NCBI GenBank assembly: GCA_947258705.1
Contig: CAMYJA010000002.1
Coordinates: 122,478 to 186,477 of the forward strand
Length of the DNA stretch: 64,000 nucleotides
Direction: 5' to 3'
Source of the DNA: an uncultured Hyphomicrobiaceae bacterium
GTDB taxonomy: Bacteria; Pseudomonadota; Alphaproteobacteria; Rhizobiales; CAMYJA01
The notes under the pieces are model-generated. The model was not told where the DNA came from and made no database searches. It saw nothing but the letters and a program-made list of their open reading frames with translations. This document shows, one piece after another, positions 19,831 through 29,702 of the stretch; the first letter of the stretch is position 1; the number at the start of each line of letters is the position of its first letter. Made by a program: the position numbers and the translations under genes.

Positions 19831-20072
19831 TGTCAATCTGCCCTTCTGCTCTCTTGACTGCAGGCCGGAAGCGGCCCCTTACGGTTGGGCAACGGGCTAG
19901 CATGGGCCGTCCGCGCCTCACCAGTAACATTTATGCGAGCTTGTCCCTCTACCGAGGCGGTTCTTTGCGGGCGGCAGCGACGGGATGAGGCCGCTCAATT
20001 TGAACGCCCTTTTTTTCCTGTCTTGCTTCCCGGTCTTGTTTCCCGGTCATCAACAACAGTCCGTTGGCGAAC

Positions 20073-20486
20073 CTAAAGCACCTGATGGCGCGCGCGGGCG
20101 CCGCGCTCAATCGCAGCAACGGCCAGCTTGTCGAGATTGAGACGGTCCCGCAGAAGCTGGAGGAAACGAAGCTCTTCCTGCTTAACATCGAGATCGACGG
20201 CCGCAATTTCAACCGCCAGGGCATAAGCGGTTTCCTTGAGGTGTTCGGGCAAAGCATCCGCGATGGCGTTCAAGACGGCTTCCAATCCATTGGGCTCGCT
20301 GACAAGCTCGCCGCATTCCTGCGCCGTCTTGATGAGTAGCTCGGGATCGAAATCGAGGAATATGGGAAGGTGTTTCACCAGGTCGCCGATGCGGGCCAAT
20401 TCCTTGTCCGTGATGCTCCGGTCAACGGCCGACATCGTGACCATGACATGAATAAGTGCGGTATGGGGATCCAGGGGTTTGGACAT
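20073..20486 (-). CDS. TerB-like small helical protein
   Basis: 137 residues, all-helical, cytoplasmic. The pattern resembles TerB/tellurite-resistance-like proteins: an acidic metal-site-like helix (MSAVDRSITDKELARIGDLV) repeated loosely in the second half (EIAAVDLDVKQEELRFLQLLRDRL), each half carrying an EF-hand-like Asp cluster. AAGGAA precedes the ATG at 20486; a longer frame starting at 20528 lacks support. No other ter genes are near, so a tellurite role is not implied. Its function is unknown. Confidence 0.72.
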   Translation of the reverse strand: MSKPLDPHTALIHVMVTMSAVDRSITDKELARIGDLVKHLPIFLDFDPELLIKTAQECGELVSEPNGLEAVLNAIADALPEHLKETAYALAVEIAAVDLDVKQEELRFLQLLRDRLNLDKLAVAAIERGARARHQVL

Positions 20487-20694
20487 TGGCTGTTCCTTCT
20501 CCATTACTTGTGCCGGCGCGGCATTCACAACGTTTTACGCCGTTCAGGGCTGGTCACGCTCGGTTGAGTGGAATAGAAGATTTGGACCTTCCCGGCAATC
20601 AATTTATTGACGGGTCGTGAGCCTCGGCATAATTAGGGGCCTTGCCACGCCTGTCATCCCATGACCCAATGTTCAATGAAAGCCGAGCTTCCGC

Positions 20695-22293
20695 ATGTCC
20701 GAAAGGATCGATACCGAATTGAAAATTGCCGCCGAGACGAGCAAGTCCTGGCCGTTTGAAGAAGCGCGCCGGCTGATCAAACGTGTCGAGAGGATGAAAT
20801 CGCCGCCCGAACAGGTGATGTTTCAAACCGGTTATGGTCCTTCGGGGCTGCCGCATATCGGGACGTTTGGCGAGGTCGCACGCACGGCCATGGTGCGCCA
20901 TGCATTCGAGACCCTGTCGGATGTGCCGACGCGGCTGGTCTGCTTTTCCGACGATATGGACGGGCTGCGCAAGGTTCCGGACAATATACCGAATAAGGAG
21001 CTTCTTGAGCCCCATCTCGGCAAGCCCCTGACCGAGGTTCCCGATCCATTCGGGGAGCATGAGAGTTTTGCCCATCACAACAATGCGCGCCTGCGCGCGT
21101 TCCTCGACCGGTTCGATTTCGAATATGAGTTCTTTTCCGCAACCGATTGCTACAAATCGGGCCGGTTTGACGAGACGCTCCTGAAAATGCTCGGGGTATA
21201 CGACAAGGTCCTCGATATAATCCTGCCGACGCTCGGTGAAGAGCGGCGGAAGACCTATTCGCCGTTTCTACCGGTCTGTCCGCGGGACGGGGTCGTTCTG
21301 CAGGTGCCGCTTGTCGACCGCAACCTGAAGGAAGGCAGCGTCACCTACAAGGATCCTTCGAGCGGTGATCTGGTCGAGGTTCCCGTTACGGGCGGGCATG
21401 TCAAATGCCAATGGAAAGCGGACTGGGCCATGCGCTGGGTGGCGCTTCACACCGATTATGAGATGGCGGGCAAGGATCTCATCGATTCCGTGCGGTTGTC
21501 ATCGCAAATATGCCGCGCCCTTGGCGGGATGCCGCCCGAAGGTTTCAATTACGAACTCTTTCTCGATGAAAACGGCGAGAAGATATCCAAATCGCGGGGC
21601 AACGGACTGACGATCGATGAATGGCTCAAATACGCATCGCCAGAGAGCCTGTCATTGTTCATGTATCAAAAGCCCAAGACAGCCAAGCGGCTCCATTTCG
21701 ATGTCATTCCCAAGACCGTGGATGAATATCTCACATTCTTGAACAATTATGGCGCGCAGGATGCTGCGGCGCGGGTGCAAAATCCGGTCTGGCATATACA
21801 CGAGGGGCATCCACCCGAGGCCGAATTGCCGATCAGCTTCAATCTATTGCTCAATCTCGTCAACGCGTCGAATTCCGAGGACAGGGAGGTTCTCTGGGGC
21901 TTCATTCGGCACACTGCGCCGGGCGCCGATCCTGAGGACCATCCATTGCTCGACCATCTGGTGGATTATGCGATCGTCTATTTCCACGACTTCGTGAAGC
22001 CGTTCAAGACCTACAGGCTGGCCGACGACAAGGAGCGGGCGGCGTTCCTCGAACTGGCGGGCGCGCTCGAGGAAGCGGCGGAGGGCTCGGACGGACAGGA
22101 ATTGCAGGCAATCGTCTATCAGGTGGGCAAGGCCCATGAGTTTGAAAATCTGCGCGACTGGTTCCGTGCGCTATACGAGGTTCTGCTCGGACAATCGCAG
22201 GGACCGCGATTTGGCTCCTTTATCGAGCTATATGGTGTAGATGGCACCATCAAACTGATCCGCGACGCGCTTGAGGGCAAACTGGTCAAGTGA
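20695..22293 (+). CDS. lysK: Lysyl-tRNA synthetase, class I
   Basis: Charges tRNA-Lys with lysine. It is the class I form found in archaea and many alphaproteobacteria, in place of the class II LysS. 532 residues. The HIGH-type motif is PHIGTFGE (53-60) and the KMSKS-type motif is KISKSRGNG (about 300). The N-terminus [13 protein letters not shown] and the [14 protein letters not shown] segment are class-typical, followed by the helical anticodon-binding C-terminal region. The gene stands alone between a minus-strand TerB-like gene and a minus-strand DUF262 gene. Confidence 0.95.
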   Translation: MSERIDTELKIAAETSKSWPFEEARRLIKRVERMKSPPEQVMFQTGYGPSGLPHIGTFGEVARTAMVRHAFETLSDVPTRLVCFSDDMDGLRKVPDNIPNKELLEPHLGKPLTEVPDPFGEHESFAHHNNARLRAFLDRFDFEYEFFSATDCYKSGRFDETLLKMLGVYDKVLDIILPTLGEERRKTYSPFLPVCPRDGVVLQVPLVDRNLKEGSVTYKDPSSGDLVEVPVTGGHVKCQWKADWAMRWVALHTDYEMAGKDLIDSVRLSSQICRALGGMPPEGFNYELFLDENGEKISKSRGNGLTIDEWLKYASPESLSLFMYQKPKTAKRLHFDVIPKTVDEYLTFLNNYGAQDAAARVQNPVWHIHEGHPPEAELPISFNLLLNLVNASNSEDREVLWGFIRHTAPGADPEDHPLLDHLVDYAIVYFHDFVKPFKTYRLADDKERAAFLELAGALEEAAEGSDGQELQAIVYQVGKAHEFENLRDWFRALYEVLLGQSQGPRFGSFIELYGVDGTIKLIRDALEGKLVK

Positions 22294-22350
22294 GCGCGGG
22301 CCGGCCTCGGCCACCTCGCATCGGCCGACGCGCACAAGTCATGTGCCTTT

Positions 22351-24147
22351 TTATCGGCCGGTTGCCGCTTTTTTCGGACCTCTTCTTTCCCGGAGCTCGG
22401 CTCCCGAGCGCCCCTCGAGATGCAGTTCCTTTTTCAGTTTGCTCAGGTAAAACTGCTCGTTTTCCATGACCGTTTTGTAATCCCAGTTGTCGATTTTTGC
22501 CAGACGGTTGACCATCGCGAACTCGGTCATCTGCCTCAGCTCACGTTGCTCGTCCCAGGGCAAAAGCAAATCGCGCTTCTCCTGATATTCCCTGTTATTG
22601 ATCATGGGATTGATATCCTGTTTGTTCCCGGTGGCGTGGGGCAGGGGCAGGGGCAGCAAATTGCCCAGACTGGCGCGGCAATCGTCGCGCTCGGTTGCGT
22701 CCGTAAAGATGGAATTGAGCCAGAGTGATTTTCTTCTCGGACGCCGGGGAAAGACATGCTCGACGCTGATGTCGCTCGGTTTCCAACGCAGATCGCCGCC
22801 CTTGGTGAGCAGATCGTTCAACAAAAGGAGAACAAGCTTGGCTGACTGGCCGGAGCCCGAATAGAGGTCATGGGTGAGCTGATAGAGCACGCCCTCCTGC
22901 TCGTCGGCGGTCAGATAAAGGCGGCTTTTTTTCTGGTTCATCACGTCGCCGCTCATAATATCACGGATCAACTGGCGATACCTCGTTTCGCGTTTCGAGC
23001 CGCCAAATCCCAGAATGGAGAGGCCGAACGAAAGGCGCCGCAATTCTCTCAGAAATTCTTCGATCAGTGCATTGTCGCCCTTGTGCTCGCCGATGAACTG
23101 GATTGCCGAAGGTATCCAGGTTTGAAATCGCACCCATTGCAACATGGTCAGATAACGGTGGATCTGACTGTCTTCGGGTAATTCGCGCGTTTCGGGATTA
23201 CGGATGTATAGCAGGCCATCACAGACCGGATTGAAATATTTCTCTATATAGGCCGGCGAGCCGCCCTGCTGCTGGGCAAGGGCGCAATTCTCCGCGAGGA
23301 TCTTGGATTTGGCGCGGCCGTAAATATGGTGGATGATCGAAAACACCTGGTCGAAATCCGGGCCGAGCCGATTTTCTTTCTCGCGCCAGTCGCGCGTCAA
23401 TTCCTCGCGCATGTCCGCGGGGATCGATTGGTCGCCGAGGATGGTGGCGCGTCCGATATCCGCTACCGTAAGGGCGCGGCCGCGCTGATTGATCGACATG
23501 AAGATATTATATGCGGTGTCGATATCTTCCGAGATCGCGTGAATGATCTTGACCCGCTCCAGAATGAATTTTATCAGCCCCGGCCGGAGTTCCTGCGCCA
23601 TTATCGACAGGCGCTTTCTGTAATTGTCGCGGATGTCGAGAATTTTTTCCTGAGACGGTTTCAGATCTTCGTCGTCCGACGCGATCAGCGTCGCCCCCAT
23701 GGGCTGAACGTATTTCTGAAATATTTCCGCGTCATTGTTGAAGAGCGTGAGCTGATAATCATAGGGCGAAGACTCGCCTTCAAACTTGATCAGTTCGTGC
23801 AGGCGTGATCGTTCGTCCTTGTCATCGCTGAGATCGCGCAGGGTGGCCAGCAATAATGTCAGCGTCGCAAAGCGCTGTTGGCCGTCGACAATCTTGTAAA
23901 CGTCATAAGGCAGCGCGCTTATGCCGCCCGTTATCGGCTCCACGAGCAGATCCTGTTGGGCGCAGACGGTCATGCCGAGAAAATAGTCTTCACCCGGGCC
24001 GTCGGCAAACGCAATTGAGAAATCGTCGAGAAGCTGGATTGCCTCGTCTCTTGTCCAGGAGAAGGGTCTTTGGTAGCTGGGGAGGACGTATAGAATTTGT
24101 TCTGAAAAAAGTTTACCGATGCTTTGGGGAGACGCGTTGAAACTCAT
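22351..24147 (-). CDS. DUF262-DUF1524 fusion (GmrSD-like nuclease, putative defence gene)
   Basis: 598 residues. The N-terminal DUF262 (ParB/GmrS-like) domain has the signature YVLPSYQRPFSW, and VDGQQRFATL at about 90, the NTP-binding DGQQR motif. The C-terminal DUF1524 HNH domain has SVEHVFPR, the W/F spacing, and SLGNLLPLP with the following Asn-rich segment. GmrSD proteins cut modified (glucosylated hydroxymethylcytosine) DNA as type IV restriction enzymes, and relatives are anti-phage. Here both halves are in one polypeptide. No methylase, toxin or other defence gene is next to it. Its 5' flank (24148-24432) is AT-rich. The defence role is inferred from the family. Confidence 0.85.
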   Translation of the reverse strand: MSFNASPQSIGKLFSEQILYVLPSYQRPFSWTRDEAIQLLDDFSIAFADGPGEDYFLGMTVCAQQDLLVEPITGGISALPYDVYKIVDGQQRFATLTLLLATLRDLSDDKDERSRLHELIKFEGESSPYDYQLTLFNNDAEIFQKYVQPMGATLIASDDEDLKPSQEKILDIRDNYRKRLSIMAQELRPGLIKFILERVKIIHAISEDIDTAYNIFMSINQRGRALTVADIGRATILGDQSIPADMREELTRDWREKENRLGPDFDQVFSIIHHIYGRAKSKILAENCALAQQQGGSPAYIEKYFNPVCDGLLYIRNPETRELPEDSQIHRYLTMLQWVRFQTWIPSAIQFIGEHKGDNALIEEFLRELRRLSFGLSILGFGGSKRETRYRQLIRDIMSGDVMNQKKSRLYLTADEQEGVLYQLTHDLYSGSGQSAKLVLLLLNDLLTKGGDLRWKPSDISVEHVFPRRPRRKSLWLNSIFTDATERDDCRASLGNLLPLPLPHATGNKQDINPMINNREYQEKRDLLLPWDEQRELRQMTEFAMVNRLAKIDNWDYKTVMENEQFYLSKLKKELHLEGRSGAELRERRGPKKAATGR

Positions 24148-24432
24148 GAAACTGGAAACCTTGTGTCTGAAATATGAAACCTTACTTTGACTGGCAATTT
24201 ATTACATTAAGCGCACAATACAGCGCTTATGCAGGCATTTACTTTTCTGTTATCCCGTTTTTAGATCATCGGAGTGCGTTTATAATCAGATTAAACTTCT
24301 AATAGGGGTGGGGACGCAACGCAATTTAATTTTATTTGACGGATATGCACAGGCGGAAAATCGAAGTTTCAGTTTTTCCGATTAGACAATAATCGCCGGT
24401 GAGACAGGCGGCTTTATTGAGAGAACCAAGGG

Positions 24433-24786
24433 ATGATTTATAAAATCTGCCACAGCGACGAGTGGCACGATGCCGTGGAGAGCGGCTGCTATTCAGGGTC
24501 TCGGGACGATGCGCGGGACGGATTTATTCATTTTTCGACCGCCGATCAACTTGCCGGCACCCTGGCCAGGCATTTTGCCGGCCAGTCCGACCTGGTTCTC
24601 ATTGCCGTCGCCGCCGACCGCCTCGGCAGCGCGCTCAAATGGGAGAAATCGAAAGGCCGCGCCTCAGGGGGCGGCTCGATTTTTCCTCATCTCTATGACG
24701 AACTGGATATTTCGGCTATCGAGTGGTCGCGGCCTCTACCTCATGACGAGGATGGCCGGCATGTCATTCCGGATGGGCTTATTTGA
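24433..24786 (+). CDS. DUF952 family protein
   Basis: 117 residues, soluble. Matches the DUF952 pattern: MIYKICHSDEWHDA, the GFIHFSTADQLAGTLARHF core, LVLIAVAADRLG, LKWEKS and FPHLYDELD. The fold is related to ADP-ribosyltransferase-like enzymes, but no activity is established. Its stop overlaps the pyrD start (TGATG), so the two are translationally coupled, an arrangement common in alphaproteobacteria. Confidence 0.9.
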   Translation: MIYKICHSDEWHDAVESGCYSGSRDDARDGFIHFSTADQLAGTLARHFAGQSDLVLIAVAADRLGSALKWEKSKGRASGGGSIFPHLYDELDISAIEWSRPLPHDEDGRHVIPDGLI

Positions 24787-25865
24787 TGCTGAACGGTTTA
24801 TTTGATCTGGCTCGACCGGCGCTTCTCATGATGGAGCCGGAGCGCGCGCATGAATTGACGCTTCTTTCTCTTGAAAAAGGGCTTTATCCGCGCCGGCAGG
24901 GACCGGATTCCGAGGTTTTGAAGCAGCAGGTCATGGGCCTCGACTTTCCCAATCCCGTCGGCATGGCGGCAGGGTTCGACAAGAACGGGCGGGTGCCTCA
25001 GGCCCTTCGGAACATCGGTTTCGGGTTCGCCGAGGTGGGTACGGTGACGCCATTGCCCCAGCCTGGAAATCTGCGCCCCAGGATTTTCAGGCTCATTCGC
25101 GACCGGGCGGTGATCAACCGTCTCGGCTTCAACAATGAGGGGCATCAGGCGGTTCTTAGCCGTTTGCGCAGCCATGAACATCAGGGGATTGTGGGTGTCA
25201 ATATCGGGGTGAACAAGGATCAGACCGACCAGATCGCCGATTACGAAAGCGGGCTTGCCGCCTTCTCGCAGGTTGCGGACTATTTCATGGTCAATATTTC
25301 TTCGCCCAATACGCCCGGCCTCCGGGACCTTCAGGCTCCCGACAATCTTGATCGCCTGCTTCAGCGCCTGCAAAAAACGCGTGGCGAGATTTATGAGCGT
25401 TCCGGCAGGCGTCCGCCCGTGGCCGTCAAGCTGTCGCCCGATATGTCGGTGGACGATCTGCCTGCAATTGTCGATGTTTTGATGTCGCGATCGGTCGACG
25501 GCATCTGCGTTTCCAACACTACGTTGTCCCGCTACGGTCTTCGTGATCAAGTGACGGCCAGGGAAAGCGGCGGACTTTCGGGTCGTCCGCTTTTCGAGAT
25601 GTCGACGGCCATGCTGGCGCGGGTCTACCTGCTTAGCCAGGGCAAGGTGCCGCTGATCGGCGTCGGGGGCATTTCATCGGGTGAAAACGCGCTTGATAAA
25701 ATCAAGGCGGGCGCCTCGCTTGTGCAGCTCTATACCGGGCTTATATATGAAGGTGCCGGGCTTGTCGGCCGGATCAAATCTCATCTCGAGACATATTGCC
25801 TGAGCCATAAGATCTCATCGATTTCAGAGGTCACCGGATGCGATGCCCGGAAGTGGGCGGCATAA
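24786..25865 (+). CDS. pyrD: Dihydroorotate dehydrogenase, class 2
   Basis: Membrane-associated FMN enzyme oxidising dihydroorotate to orotate with quinone in pyrimidine synthesis. About 359 residues. The N-terminal membrane-docking helices (LFDLARPALLMMEPERAHELTLLSLEKG) mark class 2. FMN and active-site motifs are NPVGMAAGFDKNG, EVGTVTPLPQPGNLRPRIFRL, INRLGFNNEG, VNISSPNTPGLRDLQ (catalytic Ser in the following loop region), VAVKLSPD, SNTT and IGVGGISSG. The ATG at 24786 shares a base with the DUF952 stop. Confidence 0.96.
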   Translation: MLNGLFDLARPALLMMEPERAHELTLLSLEKGLYPRRQGPDSEVLKQQVMGLDFPNPVGMAAGFDKNGRVPQALRNIGFGFAEVGTVTPLPQPGNLRPRIFRLIRDRAVINRLGFNNEGHQAVLSRLRSHEHQGIVGVNIGVNKDQTDQIADYESGLAAFSQVADYFMVNISSPNTPGLRDLQAPDNLDRLLQRLQKTRGEIYERSGRRPPVAVKLSPDMSVDDLPAIVDVLMSRSVDGICVSNTTLSRYGLRDQVTARESGGLSGRPLFEMSTAMLARVYLLSQGKVPLIGVGGISSGENALDKIKAGASLVQLYTGLIYEGAGLVGRIKSHLETYCLSHKISSISEVTGCDARKWAA

Positions 25866-25931
25866 GGGTGCGGGTTGCCTTGTGGGACCGCACGGCCTGG
25901 CCGCCCCGGCATGGAAGGAAAGGACTGAAAA

Positions 25932-26279
25932 TTGACCGCAACCATTTATCATAATCCGCGCTGTTCGAAATCCCGTCAGACCCTGGAGATACTCGAGGAG
26001 AAGGGGGTTTCGCTGAATATCGTCCGTTACCTCGACCAGCCGCCGAGCGAAGAAGAATTGCGGCTTGTGCTCTCGAAGCTCGGCATCGGCCCCCGCGACC
26101 TGATGCGCACGTCCGAAGACATTTATAGCGAGAAGGGGCTTGATGATCCCTCTCTCAGCGATGATGAGCTGATTGCCGCCATGCTGGAAAATCCCATCCT
26201 GATCGAACGGCCGATTGTCGTGAACGGGGACAAGGCCGCTATCGGGCGGCCGCCCTCGCAGGTTCTCGATATCGTATAG
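25932..26279 (+). CDS. arsC: ArsC-family arsenate reductase (glutaredoxin type)
   Basis: 115 residues. Thioredoxin-fold protein with the catalytic Cys in HNPRCSKSRQTL and the family signature DPSLSDDELIAAMLENPILIERPIVV ending in GRPPSQVL; the arginine triad of ArsC is plausible in PRDLMR and IERP. It reduces arsenate to arsenite using glutathione/glutaredoxin. The frame begins with TTG at 25932; no in-frame ATG precedes the conserved start. There is no arsR/arsB nearby, so this looks like the scattered chromosomal paralogue seen in many proteobacteria. The related Spx/YffB-type roles are an alternative. Confidence 0.85.
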   Translation: MTATIYHNPRCSKSRQTLEILEEKGVSLNIVRYLDQPPSEEELRLVLSKLGIGPRDLMRTSEDIYSEKGLDDPSLSDDELIAAMLENPILIERPIVVNGDKAAIGRPPSQVLDIV

Positions 26280-26286
26280 GCCGTCC

Positions 26287-26328
26287 CGTCTGGGCCGGAC
26301 CGTCTGGGCCGGACCGTCTGGGACGGAT
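26287..26328. repeat. Three tandem copies of a 14-bp repeat
   Basis: CGTCTGGGCCGGAC at 26287-26300 and 26301-26314, then a diverged copy at 26315-26328. It fills the 51-base gap between convergent arsC and the DUF6460 gene, and the outer bases CCGTCCC/GGGACGG form a dyad, so it may also act as a bidirectional terminator. Confidence 0.75.
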
Positions 26329-26330
26329 TG

Positions 26331-26606
26331 TCACTTGCCGGGATTGCTTGGACGCCCCATCGTCTTGATCAGCCGCGTGACAACCCAGATCGGGAAGACG
26401 ATTACCGCGCCCAGCAGGAAGTATTGCATGATCCATTCGATGGCGTCCCAGCCGAGATTGTAGATCCGCGTTATCAGGAGCTTGATGTGCTGCACGAGCT
26501 CCAGGGCATCGAGGTTGAGTGCCGCAAGGACGATACCGACGATGAGCGAAATCACCGCCAGCCTGAGAAGCACCATTGCCGGGCTGCCACCAAAAAAACG
26601 CTCCAT
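26331..26606 (-). CDS. Small inner-membrane protein, DUF6460-like
   Basis: 91 residues with two hydrophobic segments (MVLLRLAVISLIVGIVLAAL and WIMQYFLLGAVIVFPIWVV) and a conserved linker IYNLGWDAIEW, which matches the DUF6460 pattern seen in alphaproteobacteria. The ATG at 26606 has a clear AGGAG about 7 bases upstream; the longer frame to 26717 has none. No function is known. It is convergent with arsC. Confidence 0.78.
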   Translation of the reverse strand: MERFFGGSPAMVLLRLAVISLIVGIVLAALNLDALELVQHIKLLITRIYNLGWDAIEWIMQYFLLGAVIVFPIWVVTRLIKTMGRPSNPGK

Positions 26607-26972
26607 AAAAAGAACTCCTGCTTTGCCTGAATGACGGCGGTCCGTGCGAAGGCTCCGCCGCCTGTGTATAAATGTCTGCTTTTTCCCTTTCAAACATATT
26701 CCGGCGTAGGAGCGCAAGCAAGCAGGGTCGTTGGATGATTGCGTCCGGAGTGCCGAAAAATCCGGACTCGATTTTTATGTCATTGAAAAAACTTGAAAAA
26801 AAATGCGAAACATTTGAACGAATCAGTCATAGTTGTCCGTCCAAGCATTAAATGGATCGAGTCGGTGTTTTTTTTACGCCTGTTGAAAAGATGGCACATC
26901 GGTCGATCAAGTTGCGTTCTGTGAGAATGTCCGGGTTTTAACCTGTGTGGATGCATTCAAAAGGGGCGCTCT

Positions 26973-27698
26973 TTGGCTCAACCGCAGCACTATTACGACA
27001 GTTCCGATCCCAGATACCGGGTGTGCCGGGAAATCTCGCTCTGTGGAAAAGAATTTCTTCTCGATCCGTCCGGGGCGCTGTTCTGGCCGGCGGAGGGACT
27101 GCTCGTTGTCGCCGACCTGATGTCGGGTACAATTTCACCTCGGATGAAATTGCGCCGTTTGAAAGCTCACAGGCTGAGCGAAAAAATGACGCTCCTCGAT
27201 GACGTCATTCAGAGATTTAGACCCGACAGGATCGTGGCGCTGGGCGAGCAGCCGGCCCGCCGGCAGGAAATCATGGACCTCAACGGCGCCGCCCGCGAGA
27301 TGTTTCTGACGCATCTGGACGGATATAACTGGCACTGGGTCGGGCCCCGGACCGATGATTGCGAACCCTTTGGCGCCAATGCCGACACCGCCAGCGCGCT
27401 TGTGGTCAACGGCTTCACTCTGCGGCACCGGCCGCACCCGGGCCCCGTCATTCGCGAGATTGCCGGTTATCACAGCCCTGCTGCCTTTGTCAGAACGCAC
27501 CGCTATTCCATCAGGCGGCCGTGCTTCGTCGCCAATGGGCAGCGTTTGGTTCTGCCCAGCTTCGGCCAGTTTTCGGGCGGCAACAATATTCTCGACAAGC
27601 GTTTCAAAACCATCTTCACCAATGATGGTCTCGCGGTCTGGATGCTCGGTTATGACGGCGTGCAACCGGTGGCCTGCCGCCAGCTCAGACCCGATTGA
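26973..27698 (+). CDS. PdeM-like phosphoesterase homologue with lost metal ligands
   Basis: 241 residues. The overall pattern matches PdeM, the calcineurin-like phosphoesterase associated with DNA ligase repair operons: ALFWPAEGLLVVADL near 35-50, IVALG near 87-91, the late RRPCFVANGQRLVLPSFGQFSGG. However, the metal-binding motifs are gone: DxH is DLM (48-50), GDxxH is GEQPAR (91-96), GNHD is GPRTDD (124-129) and GHxHP is GYHSP (165-169). It is probably not a phosphoesterase any more and may have a structural or regulatory role. The start is TTG at 26973 with AAGGGG 7 bases upstream. No ligase or helicase partner gene is adjacent. Confidence 0.72.
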   Translation: MAQPQHYYDSSDPRYRVCREISLCGKEFLLDPSGALFWPAEGLLVVADLMSGTISPRMKLRRLKAHRLSEKMTLLDDVIQRFRPDRIVALGEQPARRQEIMDLNGAAREMFLTHLDGYNWHWVGPRTDDCEPFGANADTASALVVNGFTLRHRPHPGPVIREIAGYHSPAAFVRTHRYSIRRPCFVANGQRLVLPSFGQFSGGNNILDKRFKTIFTNDGLAVWMLGYDGVQPVACRQLRPD

Positions 27699-27938
27699 GG
27701 GACTGCCTCCGTTCCTCGCCATATAGGCTCCGACGCCAATCAGCGTCAGAATTCAACCAAAAGCACGGCTTATAATCGACAGGGACGGATTTCGGTGAGG
27801 AAACTTCACGAAAATCCATTAGTGCTTGTCTGGCCATCTGTGAAATGCTTTTAAAGCGCCTGGCTGGTGGGACAATGGATTGTCATGTATTTCCCGCCGG
27901 ATTACCCAATCGCAAACCGGTATGAGGGAAGGGCTGCA

Positions 27939-29702
27939 ATGAATTTCAAACGTGGTGTTCTGGCTGTGTCGGCAGCGCTCGCAGCGATACTTGCCGGCAG
28001 TACGGCCAGGGCCGAGGTCACAGCTCAGGATATCCTGAACGATCAAAAAACCGTCGAAGACGTCGTGACCCATGGCAGTGGGCCGCGCGGGCAAAGATAC
28101 AGCCCCCTCGCCAATATCGACACCGGAAATGTCGCGCATCTCGTGCCGGCATGGTCGTTTTCGTTTGGCGGCGGTAAACTGCGCGGAGAGCAATCCCAGG
28201 CGGTCATGAGCGACGGCATTGTGTATGTCACGGGTTCCTACAGCCGCATATGGGCCATCGATTCGCAGACCGGCGAAGAGATCTGGCAATATGACGCGCC
28301 ACTGCCCGAAGACATCAAACCCTGCTGCGGCGTGGCCAATCGCGGTGCGGTTCTTTTCAAGGACAAGGTATATTTCGGAACCCTCGATGCCTATCTGGTC
28401 GCACTCGACGCCAAAAACGGCAAACTCGCCTGGCGGAAAAAAATCGGAGATTACAAGGAGGGCTACTCCTACACAGCGGCCCCGTTGATCGTGAACGGCA
28501 TGGTCGTTACGGGTGTTTCGGGCGGCGACTATGGTATTGTCGGCCGGGTCGAGGCACGCAATGCGGATACCGGCGATCTCGTCTGGTCGCGGCCGATTAT
28601 CGAAGGTCATGTGGGCACGCTCAATGGCAAGCCGTCTACCATGACCGGCATGGCGGGCGAAAGCTGGCCCGGCGACACCTGGAAACGGGGTGGCGGCGCG
28701 CCCTCGCTCGGCGGCACTTATGACCCCGATACCAACCTCCTCTATTTCGGCACCGGCCACCCGATGCCCTGGAACAGTCATCAACGTCCGGGCGACAATA
28801 AATGGACGTCCTCGCGTCTCGCCATCAATCCGCAAAATGGCGAAATCGTCTGGGGCTTTCAGACCACGCCGAATGACAGCTGGGGCTATGGCGGCACCAA
28901 CGAGTTCATTCCGTTCGATTACAGGCTCGACGGCAAAACCGTCAAGGCAGGCGCCACGGCCGACGCCAATGGTTTTTTCTTTGTCCTCGACCGTACCGAT
29001 GGCGCGTTCATCCGTGCTTCGCAATATGCGCGGGATGTCACATGGGCGAGGGGTATCGACAGGAGCGGCCGTCCGGTCGTCACGAAAGGCGGCAGGCCGG
29101 GCAATCCCGTAGATTCGGCATCCGGCCAGATCGGCAGCTCCGTGTTTGCGGCTCCGTCGTTCCTCGGCGGCAAGAACCGCAATCCGATGGCCTACAGCCC
29201 GCAGACCGGATTTTTCTATATCCCCTCAAACGAGTGGGGCATGGATTTGTGGAACACCCCCGCAACCTATGTGAAAGGCATGCCCTACAAGGGGGCTGGG
29301 CATACCGTCAAACCGCTATATGAATATATCGGCTCGCTCAAGGCGATGGATCCCACGACCGGAAAAATTGTCTGGGAAGTGCGCAACAAGGCGCCTTTTT
29401 GGGGTGGCGTTCTTGCAACCGCCGGCGGGCTGGTATTCACCGGCACGCCCGAGGGCTATCTCAAGGCATTTGATGCAAAGAACGGCAAGGAGCTTTGGAA
29501 GTTCAATACCGGCTCGGGCATCGTCGCGCCTCCCATTAGCTGGGAGGAGGATGGCGAGCAGTATATCGGCGTCGCATCAGGCTGGGGCGGGGCTCAACAG
29601 CTCTGGGGCAAGGGCGTCGCCAAGGTTCTCAAGCATGTCAATCAGGGCGGCAGTTACTGGGTCTTCAAACTGCAGCGCCACAAGGCCAGGGAACCGCTTT
29701 GA
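27939..29702 (+). CDS. PQQ-dependent alcohol dehydrogenase-like quinoprotein, atypical active site
   Basis: 587 residues. The ATG at 27939 follows GAGGGAAGGG and starts a signal peptide cleaved after ARA (about residue 25), so it is periplasmic. The eight-bladed propeller with Trp-docking repeats is evident, as is the vicinal disulfide Cys129-Cys130. But the residues that define methanol/ethanol dehydrogenases differ: metal-ligand Glu is Asp197 (SGGDYG), ligand Asn is His274 (GTGHP), the PQQ-stacking Trp after GGG is Ser256, and the catalytic-base Asp and the lanthanide-marker Asp are Gly316 and Gly318 (DSWGYGG). No cytochrome domain, mxa/xox partner or pqq synthesis gene is near. It is convergent with the multiheme cytochrome operon. 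Confidence 0.88.
   Translation: MNFKRGVLAVSAALAAILAGSTARAEVTAQDILNDQKTVEDVVTHGSGPRGQRYSPLANIDTGNVAHLVPAWSFSFGGGKLRGEQSQAVMSDGIVYVTGSYSRIWAIDSQTGEEIWQYDAPLPEDIKPCCGVANRGAVLFKDKVYFGTLDAYLVALDAKNGKLAWRKKIGDYKEGYSYTAAPLIVNGMVVTGVSGGDYGIVGRVEARNADTGDLVWSRPIIEGHVGTLNGKPSTMTGMAGESWPGDTWKRGGGAPSLGGTYDPDTNLLYFGTGHPMPWNSHQRPGDNKWTSSRLAINPQNGEIVWGFQTTPNDSWGYGGTNEFIPFDYRLDGKTVKAGATADANGFFFVLDRTDGAFIRASQYARDVTWARGIDRSGRPVVTKGGRPGNPVDSASGQIGSSVFAAPSFLGGKNRNPMAYSPQTGFFYIPSNEWGMDLWNTPATYVKGMPYKGAGHTVKPLYEYIGSLKAMDPTTGKIVWEVRNKAPFWGGVLATAGGLVFTGTPEGYLKAFDAKNGKELWKFNTGSGIVAPPISWEEDGEQYIGVASGWGGAQQLWGKGVAKVLKHVNQGGSYWVFKLQRHKAREPL

Noticed and set aside
20073-20486. Tellurite-resistance operon
   Set aside because: Only a single TerB-like gene is present, without terZ, terD or terC-type partners.
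24433-24786. DUF952 gene with DUF262 gene as a toxin-antitoxin or defence pair
   Set aside because: They are divergent, and DUF952 is coupled to pyrD, a common housekeeping arrangement.
27819-29024. Long 401-residue minus-strand frame opposite the PQQ protein gene
   Set aside because: It is antisense to a clearly conserved quinoprotein, has no recognisable domain, and its composition is that expected from the reverse of a GC-rich gene.
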